Positions 5,832 to 15,235 of a stretch of DNA of 28,435 nt are shown piece after piece (the first letter of the stretch is position 1; every line of letters begins with the position of its first letter). Both the position numbers and the translations under genes were made by a program. The notes under the pieces are model-generated. The model was not told the DNA's origin and searched no databases. It saw only the letters and a program-made list of their open reading frames with translations. Source of the stretch: a virus; the IMG/VR virus record IMGVR_UViG_3300047319_000712, positions 1 to 28,435 of that record; one strand, written 5' to 3'.

Positions 5832-6809
5832 TTATCCAAGGGTGACTTCGACTTCATCGTCAGTCTCTATCCCAAGGTCTTCCATGAGTCCAGGGGATAA
5901 GTCGGCCACTCGATCCGTCGATTCGTGCGGCCCCCAGTCCGCAGGGAACGCCTTGAAGCTGCGTCCGGTCTTAATCGCCTTCACCGTCGCCACTTCGTTC
6001 ATCAGGATCGTTTTGGGCGTGACATCGTAGTCCCACCGACAGGCGACGTAGTGGACATACGGGTTCAATCTCCGCGCCAACCCCGTTGTTCCCTGTGGCT
6101 GAATCGCCAGGAACAGGTGCGGGGCTTGAGAAGGCGTACTGAAAAAAGCCAACCCTTCGTCTTCAGCCACACCATCGTCATCCGGTCCACCGAAGTAACT
6201 CGCTTTTCCTTTGGCGTGAAAGAGGAAGCTTTCTTCTGTGGTAGGAGGAGTGGTGACTGGCGGCGCACCTGGGATCTCGTCAAAACCGATCTGCACGTTG
6301 CCCACCATTTCCGCGATCCCAATGCAGATCGCCGTGAACCCCTCGTTGTAAAGACCAGCGTCGGCAGTCGAGTCCACGAAACACACTTCAATGAGGATCG
6401 CTGGCTCGTTGGTGTTGTTGAGGAAGAACAGATCGGTGCGCTTTTTCGGGCCACGGTTTTTGAGGCCGCTCACCTTGGAGATCTCGTCGGCCACTTTCTT
6501 CGCCAGCGCGTCCTGAGTCACATATAGGCACTCCGTCCCCATCGGTGCGCCCGTAGTCTCGTAGGCGTTAAAATGAACGCTCACATCCAGGTCGTGTGCG
6601 CCTTGAGCGTTGTGGAAGTCCACGATCCGGTTCAGGTTCTCGTTCTGCGAAGTCGATTTGTCGTCGTGGAACTTCTCGACACTCACGCCTTCGCCCAACA
6701 ACAAATCCGCCACCGCGTTGACCACCTTCCGCGCCTCGTCCACTTCGTCCAGGTATCCGCTCGCCCCGCGAACCAGTTTCCCGTGACCACTGCTAATCGC
6801 TATTTTCAT
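5832..6809 (-). CDS. Endolysin: N-acetylmuramoyl-L-alanine amidase with RlpA-like C-terminal domain
   Basis: Residues 1-175 match Amidase_3 zinc amidases, which cut between MurNAc and L-Ala of peptidoglycan. The ligands His9 (SSGHG), Glu25 (VDEAR) and His79 (SVHFNA) and the catalytic Glu141 (ILIEVCF) are all in place. After a Pro/Thr linker (about 183-193), residues 195-325 form a second domain. Its final part (DWGPHESTDRVADLSPGL, then LGIETDDEVEV) resembles the double-psi beta-barrel of RlpA proteins and expansins, where a conserved DLS motif follows the D-R-G-P strand. This may bind or cut glycan strands. There is no signal peptide, so release would need a holin; the membrane protein just upstream overlaps it by 17 bases. 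The first domain is a sure call, the second is likely. Confidence 0.85.
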   Translation of the reverse strand: MKIAISSGHGKLVRGASGYLDEVDEARKVVNAVADLLLGEGVSVEKFHDDKSTSQNENLNRIVDFHNAQGAHDLDVSVHFNAYETTGAPMGTECLYVTQDALAKKVADEISKVSGLKNRGPKKRTDLFFLNNTNEPAILIEVCFVDSTADAGLYNEGFTAICIGIAEMVGNVQIGFDEIPGAPPVTTPPTTEESFLFHAKGKASYFGGPDDDGVAEDEGLAFFSTPSQAPHLFLAIQPQGTTGLARRLNPYVHYVACRWDYDVTPKTILMNEVATVKAIKTGRSFKAFPADWGPHESTDRVADLSPGLMEDLGIETDDEVEVTLG

Positions 6810-7152
6810 TTAGTTTTTTCCTTATTGTTATCTCTCGCAGGTCTTCCAACCGTGCCTTCAGCACTTCGATTTGTTTGATTTCTTTTTCCAGATCCTTAAT
6901 CCGCTCGTACTGCTGCGCTTGTTCCTTGTCATACTGGATGTGGAATAGTTCAAAGGAAATCGTCCCCTTAGAGTCCATCCGTTCGATTCGCGGAGCAGTC
7001 TCTTTCTTCCAATCCACGACTTCACTGATTTTGCCCGTGCGCTGACCCACCGCGTAAATGAACCCAAGCACCGCCATGATCGCCGCGACAATCGGAAGCG
7101 CGATTGTGATCCACTTTGTTCTTCCGTTTCCGTTCGTCCCTTGTTCGGCCAT
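6793..7152 (-). CDS. Membrane-anchored coiled-coil protein, 119 aa (lysis accessory candidate)
   Basis: Residues 15-36 (ITIALPIVAAIMAVLGFIYAV) form one transmembrane segment. The rest is soluble, with a coiled coil over about 70-112 (EQAQQYERIKDLEKEIKQIE). One membrane anchor followed by a long coil fits an i-spanin-like protein or a holin with a long tail. The gene lies between the tail tip and the endolysin and overlaps the endolysin by 17 bases, the usual place for lysis helpers. No outer-membrane lipoprotein partner (lipobox) was seen nearby, which weakens the spanin reading. Confidence 0.6.
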   Translation of the reverse strand: MAEQGTNGNGRTKWITIALPIVAAIMAVLGFIYAVGQRTGKISEVVDWKKETAPRIERMDSKGTISFELFHIQYDKEQAQQYERIKDLEKEIKQIEVLKARLEDLREITIRKKLNENSD

Positions 7153-7156
7153 AGGA

Positions 7157-9814
7157 TCATACCGGATTGCGTGGAGGCCAGTGACCCCCTCCCCCGCCAG
7201 TGTTCTCGCGCGAGTTGTCCACCTGGTAATGCGGTGAAGGATCTAGCCCTGCCTTTTCCGCCCAGAACTCGATGTAGTCGCGCTCCGTGCCACACGCCAG
7301 GGCGACAGGGGCGGTGTAGGTGAGCGTCCCACCGTCGTTCTTACTGTATTTGATGGTCGAGCCAACGGTAGTGGGAATCAGGGTAATGTTCCCAGGCTGA
7401 TGATGCAGGGCGGCATCGAAACTCCAGGAAGGCGTGCCGCATTGCCCCTGCGGGATCGTGCCAACCACCTTTGTCCAAGTCCCCTGAAACTCGCCGCTCA
7501 CCCGCCCGTTGTCAGAGTAGTAGCGTATTCGCAGTGTGGTAGTAGCCGTAAGATTCAGAGTACTGTAAGGCACAGGCGCACCAGGCCACTCCTGCGAAGT
7601 TCCAGTGACAGGAGTCCCGTTGCGTGTGAAGCGTGCCTTAAATCCCGCTGGAGGCGCGGCTACCGTGATGTTGACCGAATTATTGAACGTCCCAGGCGCG
7701 GGTGAACAGGTAGGCGTGGCTATTTCAGCCCAGCCAATCACGTTGTAGGTGATGGGCGTAACAGCAGTCAGGTCGTAGTCCAGATCCGAAGTGAATGGTT
7801 GCAACTTGAACAACACCGTGGCCCCAGGACTGAACCCAGCGTTGTCCAGCAGCTTCAGATCGCTGCGGTAAATAAAGAAAATGTTGGCGTTAAGCGGGTG
7901 TGCGGTGTGTGTAGTAGCGAAGCGGCCACGCAAAATGTCCATGAGCCGTACCCCGTTGGCATAGGTGTTGATGTGACCGATGCTCAATACTTCTCCCTCA
8001 ATGAAAGCCAGCAGGTTGTCATCCTGCCATTGCGCGGGAGTCTGCGACACGATCTCGTCGTGGCCCACTCCAAACAAAGTGACCCACATGGCAGTCCCAT
8101 TCAGCGGGATCGCCTGACCCACCCTGCCAAAGTAAGAGAAGGAACTGTTGCTGCCGCTGGTAGGGATGCACTGGTAGGTGGAACCGCCATCCAGACTTAC
8201 CCAGACACGGTAACCCATCACTTCCACGTTGCCCTTGACCGCGTGCGCCACGATCTGCGTGTCAAACCGCTGGTCGAGTAACAGGTACGGCACTTCGGTT
8301 ATGCTGCTGCGCCAGATCGCCCGTGGCCCCAACACAAATCCTCCTGGACCTTGTAACCCTGGCGGCACATACAGGCTCGGCCACTTGCTCCGCTCCCACT
8401 CCACGGTCATCACCGCGCTCGCCGAAGCGTCCGCAGCGTGTTCCACTTCCAGGAGGCGCATCAGGAAGGACAGTCCGTAGAAACCGCTGTCGAACCAGAA
8501 GATCATCCCAGGAAGGAGAGCGTTGGTTTCGATCCATTCGCGCTTGACCGTGAGATCGCCTTTGGTAAAAGGCATCGCCATCGCTGCTCCCGCTGTCCGC
8601 GCATACTGTTTCGCCAGATCCGCGTCGGTGATCCACGGACGGTTCAAGGTAGTAGGACGAGGACCGCCAGTGATGCGGAAGTTGTTCGGATCGCGGAAAA
8701 CCTGCGTGTAATCGTTGAAGTGATGCTCGCGGTCTTTGTAGGTGACAGTGACTTCGTTAATCGTCGGTCCCCAGCCCTGCGGTTCCAGTGCCGGATCGCC
8801 CAAAAGCTCCTTGTCAGTCAGGTGGATAGTCGAGTCGATGTTCCCCGTCTTCCACGCGCCCACTTCAATCAAAGTTCCGTTGCGCCTGATCCATCCGTCG
8901 TAGTACTCCAGGAGTTCGGCTACGATCTGCCGGAAATCGCTTTGCTGCGAGATCATGGGACTGATCCGCGCCCCTTGCGCTTCCAGTTGGTTGTAAGCGG
9001 CAGTGAACGTGGCCGTGTTGAGTTGGCTTTCAGGTATCGCCATCCCGAAGCGGGTGTCAGTCAGCCAGTCGAACAGCACCGCAATCGGGTTCACTCCCCT
9101 GTCGTCTGCTATCTTGAACGTGTTGGCGATCCACGGGCAACCCCGCACAAGCTCAAACTGGATGTTGGGAATGGCTGTGCGATCTCGTCCCAGCTTCCAG
9201 TTGATGAAGACCGCGTAACACTGTCCGCGATAGGCCGGATGCCTGTCGTAGTGGCCGCTGTAGGGATTACTGTCTCCAGCATCCAACCCTCCAAACTGGT
9301 CAACTCCTGCCTTGTGGTTCGCCGCCCACGTAGTCGAATCCTGTTTATTTCCACCACCAATCGGCGCAGGTCGAACCGATAAGAGCTTGTCGTCAATGGG
9401 CTGGGTTTCGGTTCCCCAGTAAAGATGGATCGTCCCCAGGTCTTGCACCTGGATCGTGGTCTTGTCCTGACCAGCTACTCGATTAACCGTACCCGTCCAC
9501 CGGATGTCGGAGTCCACGATCACGGTGCGAATCCCGTCCACAGGCCGACGACCACCCGTGCAAAAGACTAGAGCGAAATCCGCGAAATACTTGTAGCCAG
9601 TGGTAGTCGATTGGCCTTTGCCCGATTGCGTCTTTACAGGGATCGCCTTGGGGTTGTAGGCAGGGCTGATGTAATCTCCAGCAAGGTAATTGCGTCCAGC
9701 CAGATATTTGATGGGTTGCGCTTGCTGATTGGAATTGATCTGGTCATTGGAAATGTTGGCAAACTTCTTCTGATCGGGCTGCGCGTTTGCTGTGTTACCC
9801 CAGAGAAAGCTCAT
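7157..9814 (-). CDS. J-like tail tip / central tail protein, 885 aa
   Basis: This is the largest protein at the distal end of the tail cluster, directly after the NlpC-type gene (ATGA overlap), which is the lambda J position. Features seen in the J/GTA tip family include the LAGDYISPAYNPKAIPVKT opening, YFADFALVFCTG, and HPAYRGQCYAVFINWKLG followed by IPNIQFELVRG. Such proteins cap the tail and contact the host receptor. From about residue 700 there are two repeats resembling chitobiase C-terminal-like (CHB_HEX_C) domains: PTCSPAPGTFNNSVNIT with TLRIRYYS, then GNITLIPTTVGSTIKYS with DYIEFWAEKAG. The very end is glycine- and proline-rich. The repeats may display the receptor-binding surface. 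Confidence 0.8.
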   Translation of the reverse strand: MSFLWGNTANAQPDQKKFANISNDQINSNQQAQPIKYLAGRNYLAGDYISPAYNPKAIPVKTQSGKGQSTTTGYKYFADFALVFCTGGRRPVDGIRTVIVDSDIRWTGTVNRVAGQDKTTIQVQDLGTIHLYWGTETQPIDDKLLSVRPAPIGGGNKQDSTTWAANHKAGVDQFGGLDAGDSNPYSGHYDRHPAYRGQCYAVFINWKLGRDRTAIPNIQFELVRGCPWIANTFKIADDRGVNPIAVLFDWLTDTRFGMAIPESQLNTATFTAAYNQLEAQGARISPMISQQSDFRQIVAELLEYYDGWIRRNGTLIEVGAWKTGNIDSTIHLTDKELLGDPALEPQGWGPTINEVTVTYKDREHHFNDYTQVFRDPNNFRITGGPRPTTLNRPWITDADLAKQYARTAGAAMAMPFTKGDLTVKREWIETNALLPGMIFWFDSGFYGLSFLMRLLEVEHAADASASAVMTVEWERSKWPSLYVPPGLQGPGGFVLGPRAIWRSSITEVPYLLLDQRFDTQIVAHAVKGNVEVMGYRVWVSLDGGSTYQCIPTSGSNSSFSYFGRVGQAIPLNGTAMWVTLFGVGHDEIVSQTPAQWQDDNLLAFIEGEVLSIGHINTYANGVRLMDILRGRFATTHTAHPLNANIFFIYRSDLKLLDNAGFSPGATVLFKLQPFTSDLDYDLTAVTPITYNVIGWAEIATPTCSPAPGTFNNSVNITVAAPPAGFKARFTRNGTPVTGTSQEWPGAPVPYSTLNLTATTTLRIRYYSDNGRVSGEFQGTWTKVVGTIPQGQCGTPSWSFDAALHHQPGNITLIPTTVGSTIKYSKNDGGTLTYTAPVALACGTERDYIEFWAEKAGLDPSPHYQVDNSRENTGGGGGHWPPRNPV

Positions 9815-10383
9815 TTTGGTTTTAGCCTGAAGGCGGCTACAAGGTGTTTACTGAAAGTGGAGTCCTGTATCGTCCCTTCGATCACTCCCATGCGCGGGAT
9901 CGCGTTCACGAAGTTCAGCCCGTCATCGTAGATGATCGGCATGTGAAAGAGGCCTCCGTGACGCAACACCAGGATGTCCCCAGGCTTGAAGAAATCCAGG
10001 GGCGTAACCGAGTGGACTTCGCTCACCGCATCAGGGATCTCCAGTTCGCAGAGGATCTCCGCGAGGCGTTTACTCTGCGGATCGTCCACTTTCCCGCGCA
10101 GCCAGTCCAGGATCTTGTCTCCGGTCTGGTGCGATTGGTAGTCGCCACTTTCTCGACGGAAAGAGAATTTCTCTGCCGCGCCTGTCCTGAACATGATCTC
10201 CTGGACCAGACCAATGCAGTCGATCCCCGCGCCCTTAACGTCGCGGGTCACACCCTTGGGCGGTATCTGGCGATCCATGTCCTGTTGGAAATACTCGGTG
10301 AAGGGAGTGCCTAGCCAACTCAAGGCCTCCTTCTTCAGCCTCATGGCGGCGCGCGAATCGTCGAAGTAAGATGGCTCGTTCAT
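9811..10383 (-). CDS. NlpC/P60-type tail assembly protein (gpK-like), 190 aa
   Basis: The catalytic layout of NlpC/P60 cysteine peptidases is visible: GIDCIGLVQ with Cys56, and GDILVLRHGGLFHMPIIYDD with His147 as the likely general base (His142 is close). These enzymes cut peptide cross-links in peptidoglycan. In the lambda-like order a NlpC protein stands just before the J-like protein, as here, and works in tail-tip assembly or wall penetration. Both ends overlap the neighbours by ATGA. Length is normal for the phage family. Confidence 0.85.
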   Translation of the reverse strand: MNEPSYFDDSRAAMRLKKEALSWLGTPFTEYFQQDMDRQIPPKGVTRDVKGAGIDCIGLVQEIMFRTGAAEKFSFRRESGDYQSHQTGDKILDWLRGKVDDPQSKRLAEILCELEIPDAVSEVHSVTPLDFFKPGDILVLRHGGLFHMPIIYDDGLNFVNAIPRMGVIEGTIQDSTFSKHLVAAFRLKPK

Positions 10384-12527
10384 CCTTTCTTTCCTCCCTG
10401 TGTTTCCTTGGGCTTAATCGCTTTCACCCCAGGATTAACATTCGGAATGAACGGGTGTCCACCGAAGTTGATGCGGTTATTGAATTTACTTTCGCACTGG
10501 TCAATCGAACCGTCGTAGCCTGGGTACATGGTCAGTGCCTGATTGGTTCCGGCCTTGAGCAGTGGGCGGTCAATGGTCAGAGTCACATCAACTGTGCCTG
10601 TGGGAGCGGAGTGAAGGATGCCGCGCTTTTCCTTACTCACACCCGCGCCCGTTTCCAGCCAGCCGCCAGCGAAGTAGTCTGCGGCCTTGGAGTGACCAGC
10701 GGTGCTGTTGACCACCAACGTCTGTGACAGGTGATTGACCGTGCCGTGAACCGTTCCTGAAACCTGGAACGCGCTGGGACTGAGCATGGTGGGCGGACTA
10801 AACTGCGTGTAGTTGTCCGACACACTTAAGAGGAAGCGGGGAAACTTCCGGTCAAACAAGTTACCGAAAGGAATGATGGTCGCCTTGTATTCGGAGTCCA
10901 CGCTCCAGACATCACCGAAGAAACGAGACACTGGGCGGCTGGGCGGCAAATCGGGGCGCGTAGGGTTCAGCCAGACTTCAACAATTTCCAGAGTGAGAAT
11001 AGCGTCCAGCGCAAACGGCCACATCTTGTTGAGCGGGTTGCCATCGAACTTGAAGCTTTTGAGATCGAGCTTCTCCTGGTCGAGTTTCAGTCCGGTCTTC
11101 TCCGTGTCGAAGCTGAAGGGGGCAGGTTGATAACTGCCCTGGTAGATTCCGCTGTTAATCGTGACCGTGTTCTCGTAGGAAGTGAACCTGTCGGTGCGGA
11201 TGCCAGCCTCGGTGAAGATGAACAGGTAGGCCGATTCCGGCAGGGGCGGGGGCGGCACTGGGACGATGTTGTTGGGATACTCCTGCGGCACTTCCTGGAA
11301 TTTGATCCGCGTTGTTCCCATGTAGGGCGTGGTGTAGGTCCATTCCAGCTTCGGATCGGCAAAGCGCGCCAGGAGAAGGTGGCTGACGATGGTGGTCGTG
11401 GCGACAAAGGTAGTGACAGCGGTACTGGCTACCAGTCGAGTCTTGTTCCCACCTACGTCGTCGAATACCTGCACCTTGTAAGGCGTTACCACATCGTTCT
11501 TGTTAATCAGGGCGATGTAGGGATCGCCCAGTTGCGGATCTCTGCCAGGATTGGAGAAGAAATTGCGCTCGCACTCGATCCAGGTTGGATGCCCTGGTAC
11601 GGGAGTGTTGGTTAGCATCCGCAGATCCCCGCGATAAGTGGGGATCATGAACCGCAGCGTGGTGGCGCGGGTCAGTCGCCAGAAGTATTCGATCCTGGCA
11701 ATCGACCCCCGCTCGTTCTGGTAAAATTCCAGTTCCTGCCCCCTGGCCGTGTTGTGATCGTAAACACGCTGCTTTTCTTCGCGCAGGAACCCGACCTGCT
11801 CGTAAATGATGTCCGGCATTTCCGTCCAGTCCATAGGCCGCGAATGATTCGGGGTCACGGTCCATTTGAGCGCGGTTGCAAATTCAGGAATGTTCGTGCC
11901 AACAATTTGCATCGCCGAAGTGACCGGAGTGATCCGCGCCGCGAAGTTGGAGCTTTCCTTGATCTTGAAAGACAGTTCCATCGTTTCGTCGGTGATCGCT
12001 TCAGCCTGGGGACGGTCCTCTAAACGCCCCAAGATGATTGGATACAGCCGAGTGCCAGCGGGATAGGCGCGCGACAGGCCGACGCTCAACACCATGACCT
12101 TTGTGGTCAGGTCCAGTGAGGCTCGCTGCACGATCTCCCACTGCGTAAAATTCTCGTCTGTTACGATCCAGAACACCCCTTCACGCGCTGGCAGGTCAGC
12201 CAGTGTGAGATGCGTGGCGTGGATCGGGGCGTTACTCTGCAACTCGCACACATCCGGCCACAGCGGGGCGATGATCGGCACTTCGCGGACACGGTTCAGG
12301 AACAAGCGCAGTTCGGTGGAGTCCGCCGAGTTACTGATGTAGCTCGTCCACTCCATCCGGTAACGCGCGCTCTGGGCGAAGTTGCGGCGGCTTTCACTGA
12401 AGGTGATCGGTTCCTTGGAAACGTCGGTAGGCAGTTCCAGGCTTACCTTGATTTCCGTTTCCCAGTTGGGTTGCGCCGCCAGTAGCCCAAGCTGCGCGTT
12501 AGCGTAGGTGATGATCCTGGCAATCAT
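10380..12527 (-). CDS. Large minor tail protein, 715 aa
   Basis: The gene lies between the tape measure (TAATG overlap) and the NlpC-type gene, where lambda-like phages have distal tail or tip-ring proteins (M, L or Dit-like). The sequence is rich in beta-strand, Thr and Pro, with no signal peptide or membrane segment. Notable stretches are FLNRVREVPIIAPLWPDVCEL and a Pro-rich VPVPPPPLPESAYLFIF region near residue 420. No specific family is recognised. At 715 residues it is much longer than lambda M or L, so it may combine several tip-ring domains. The tail-tip role is inferred from position only. Confidence 0.6.
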   Translation of the reverse strand: MIARIITYANAQLGLLAAQPNWETEIKVSLELPTDVSKEPITFSESRRNFAQSARYRMEWTSYISNSADSTELRLFLNRVREVPIIAPLWPDVCELQSNAPIHATHLTLADLPAREGVFWIVTDENFTQWEIVQRASLDLTTKVMVLSVGLSRAYPAGTRLYPIILGRLEDRPQAEAITDETMELSFKIKESSNFAARITPVTSAMQIVGTNIPEFATALKWTVTPNHSRPMDWTEMPDIIYEQVGFLREEKQRVYDHNTARGQELEFYQNERGSIARIEYFWRLTRATTLRFMIPTYRGDLRMLTNTPVPGHPTWIECERNFFSNPGRDPQLGDPYIALINKNDVVTPYKVQVFDDVGGNKTRLVASTAVTTFVATTTIVSHLLLARFADPKLEWTYTTPYMGTTRIKFQEVPQEYPNNIVPVPPPPLPESAYLFIFTEAGIRTDRFTSYENTVTINSGIYQGSYQPAPFSFDTEKTGLKLDQEKLDLKSFKFDGNPLNKMWPFALDAILTLEIVEVWLNPTRPDLPPSRPVSRFFGDVWSVDSEYKATIIPFGNLFDRKFPRFLLSVSDNYTQFSPPTMLSPSAFQVSGTVHGTVNHLSQTLVVNSTAGHSKAADYFAGGWLETGAGVSKEKRGILHSAPTGTVDVTLTIDRPLLKAGTNQALTMYPGYDGSIDQCESKFNNRINFGGHPFIPNVNPGVKAIKPKETQGGKKG

Positions 12528-15235
12528 TACGAGATTCCAAGGTCAATCCTTCTGCCTTTCACAGTGTCGAAGATGATCTTCTGACCTTCCTTGCTTGCCA
12601 TGTGTTTCGTCAGTTGCCGCAGATCCGTGAAAGCGTAGATGTGGATTCCTCCACCACTACCCGCCACGGAGCCGCCACCGTGCATCCGGCTGATTACCCC
12701 GCCACGATGCGAAGTCTGTTTCGGCGGGGTGTGAATGTGGGTTCCGGTAAGCGGGATGTCTGATGTTGGCCCCAAAGACACTGCCATCGGGAACCCGCTG
12801 GAACCCATCGTCGTCGGAATCATCGTCGGCCCTTGCATCGACCACGGGCTACCAGCAGGACCAGTGTAACCAAACCCGCTCCACATGGATTGCAGGAACA
12901 TGGCTTCGCGCTGCCCGAAGGTTTCGCGCAAGCCCCCTGGATCAGTAGCCCAGTGTGAAGGAAGGATGTTACCGCCAGGGAAGTGAATGACTTCGCGCTC
13001 GCCCCCGCCACCATCGTGATACCTGCCGCCAAAGACAAAGCCGCCCTGATGAAATGATCCCGCGTTAAGACCCAGGAGGAAGTCGGCCATGCCAGGTTGC
13101 TGCGCCACGCTGCGCTGAATCATGATCTCGCCTTCCTGCGCGATGATCGGCACTTCGTCGTGCGCCAGACCCCCACCATGAAAGTAACGACGCATCAGTC
13201 CACCCGCATGAGCCGATAGAATTCCCAGGATTCCTGCTTCAGCAGCGGCGACCTGGAATGGTGCTGCTATTGCCGCGCCCCCGTCACTCGCTATGGTTTG
13301 CGCGGTCACAGCGGGTGCGAGCGCAGCGGCGATCACTGGCCCTGCTACTTCCGCTTCGGCAATGGCGGCGTTGTGATTGATTATTCTCATGACCTGCTGA
13401 ATCGCCAACTGCTCAATGAGTTGCAAACCCAGCAGGATGATCTGTTGCAGGAGTGCCTGGGCGTTAAACTTACCAGTAACAAGAAACTGGTTCAGGCTTT
13501 GCAGGGAGGCATTGATTGTTCCCTGGATGGTTGAAGCGATCTGGTGCGCGGTAGATCCGAAACTGTTTGCCCACTTCTGCATTTCGGCATTGATGGGCTG
13601 CGTCATGCCGACCAGAGACTGTCCCAGCTTCCTGAACTCGTTCTCCGCTGTGGCAATCTTCACTTTTAACTGCGCCATCTGAGGATCGTTCAGCGGAAGA
13701 ACGTCTTGCAGTGCCTTCAACTTGACGAGTTCGGCCTGAAGGTTCTCCAGTTGCTTCTCTGTGTTAGTAATGAGAGCAACCTGTTTTTCGTCCATTCCCA
13801 GGAATGGCGAAGCGGAAATGAGCGTGTTTTCCGCCCTGATGTTATTCATCACCAGTTCCAACTCATGCAAGGCTGCGGAAAGCTCCTTGGCTGTGTCGGC
13901 GCGGTGGGTTTCCTCTGGCTGCTCTGGCATCACAGGCATGGGAGGAGGATGCGCTAAAAATTCCATCCAGAATTTGTCAGCCTCGTCCGTGACCCAATCG
14001 CCTGTTGGAATTAGCCCCTTCAGCACTTCTCGGAACTTCGCTGCGGCTTTGTCCCGCGCAGAGGTATCAGGAGTTTCCATCGCTTTGAGGAAATCCTTCA
14101 TGTACTGGTTGGCTTGCCTTCCCGATACGTCAGCAGGGATGTCGGGTATCAGCATCTTGACTATCGCGCCGCTGATGTCTGGGAAGTGGACGCTCAGGAA
14201 TTTTGCAAAGCCGAGGCCGAGCGTTTCGGCCATATGCTCTCCCACTTTCTGCATACCTGGAATCAGGATCTTGTCAGCGATGAGTAACAACTCCTCCATC
14301 ACCACCGTCCAGGCAGCTTTCAGCGCGTCACTCCAACCCTCGCTTTTAGCTACCTCAATAAGTCGCTGCTCAAAGACCGTGATCCGGTTGATGATCGGAG
14401 TGAGGAAATCAATAATCGGTTTGCCGATTTCCACCTGGAAGCCCTGCCACGCAGTCTGCATGGCTTCTATGGCCCCATTGAACGTCGCTTTCTTCTGCTC
14501 AAACACATCGCCAAAGCGACCACCTTCGGCAGCAGCCTCGGCCAACGACTTGTTAAGATCGTCGATGCTGATTTTGCCACCCTGGAACATGGCGACAATC
14601 TGGCCTTCACTGAGTCTGGCTTGCCCAGCCAGTCTCCCGAAGTGATCCTCTAGTGCCTGGAAGATGGCGAGGGTGGATAATCCAAACGCGCCTACTCCGC
14701 GCACAGCAGGGGCGGTTTCCTTTTCAATCGCTTGCCTGACCCTCTGGTAAGCCCCTGCCACCTGGTCCACTGCTTCGCCTGTGCCTACAGCGATTTTCGA
14801 CAAATCCTGCAAGCGACTAATCAGGTTGTCCGCAGGGACGTTCATCAGGAGCAAGCTGCGAGCCGCCCTGGAAAGGGACTCACTACTGATTACGCCTACC
14901 TGCTGCCACAAGCTGCTTATGCCTTCCAGCACTTCCTTGGCTACGACACCGTTGTCACGCAGGATCTGAGTGAGAGGAAATTCTTCCTCCTGGATCTTGG
15001 CCGCTCGCTCGACGAAGCCTTCCAGGAAATTAACCAGGATTTCGGATGTCTTCTTTGCCGCGTCACCCAGTTGACCGAACGCTTCGGTAAAGAACCCAAT
15101 CGAAGCGGCACTGGCTCCTGCCGAGGCCTTTGTTGCTGCCGTTATCTTTCCCAGACCGTTGATTACCTTGTCGATGTCTGCTACATCGGCCTGGACCTTG
15201 ACCAGTAGGGCGTGGGCGGCAGCACTCTCAGGCAT
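12527..15235 (-). CDS. Tape measure protein, 902 aa
   Basis: GGGGAGGAAACCCG before the ATG gives a strong ribosome site. The N-terminal half is helical and Ala-rich (ADIDKVINGLGKITAATKASAGASAA), typical of tape measure proteins that set tail length. Around residues 600-680 there are long hydrophobic helices (ILLGLQLIEQLAIQQ and AGPVIAAALAPAV), which in this family help the protein enter the host envelope. The C-terminal part has glycine/histidine-rich FHGGGLAHDEVPIIAQEGEIMIQ, matching the end of lambda H-like proteins. The position right after the G/GT overlap is diagnostic. At roughly 0.15 nm per residue, a general rule for the family, the tail would be about 130-140 nm long. Confidence 0.9.
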   Translation of the reverse strand: MPESAAAHALLVKVQADVADIDKVINGLGKITAATKASAGASAASIGFFTEAFGQLGDAAKKTSEILVNFLEGFVERAAKIQEEEFPLTQILRDNGVVAKEVLEGISSLWQQVGVISSESLSRAARSLLLMNVPADNLISRLQDLSKIAVGTGEAVDQVAGAYQRVRQAIEKETAPAVRGVGAFGLSTLAIFQALEDHFGRLAGQARLSEGQIVAMFQGGKISIDDLNKSLAEAAAEGGRFGDVFEQKKATFNGAIEAMQTAWQGFQVEIGKPIIDFLTPIINRITVFEQRLIEVAKSEGWSDALKAAWTVVMEELLLIADKILIPGMQKVGEHMAETLGLGFAKFLSVHFPDISGAIVKMLIPDIPADVSGRQANQYMKDFLKAMETPDTSARDKAAAKFREVLKGLIPTGDWVTDEADKFWMEFLAHPPPMPVMPEQPEETHRADTAKELSAALHELELVMNNIRAENTLISASPFLGMDEKQVALITNTEKQLENLQAELVKLKALQDVLPLNDPQMAQLKVKIATAENEFRKLGQSLVGMTQPINAEMQKWANSFGSTAHQIASTIQGTINASLQSLNQFLVTGKFNAQALLQQIILLGLQLIEQLAIQQVMRIINHNAAIAEAEVAGPVIAAALAPAVTAQTIASDGGAAIAAPFQVAAAEAGILGILSAHAGGLMRRYFHGGGLAHDEVPIIAQEGEIMIQRSVAQQPGMADFLLGLNAGSFHQGGFVFGGRYHDGGGGEREVIHFPGGNILPSHWATDPGGLRETFGQREAMFLQSMWSGFGYTGPAGSPWSMQGPTMIPTTMGSSGFPMAVSLGPTSDIPLTGTHIHTPPKQTSHRGGVISRMHGGGSVAGSGGGIHIYAFTDLRQLTKHMASKEGQKIIFDTVKGRRIDLGIS

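Noticed and set aside
8438-9382. 314-aa + strand frame
   Set aside because: Antisense shadow of the J-like tail tip gene; Arg/Val-rich with no start signal.
13761-14645. 294-aa + strand frame
   Set aside because: It lies antisense within the tape measure gene, whose helical composition and start signal are clear; Ser/Cys-rich shadow.
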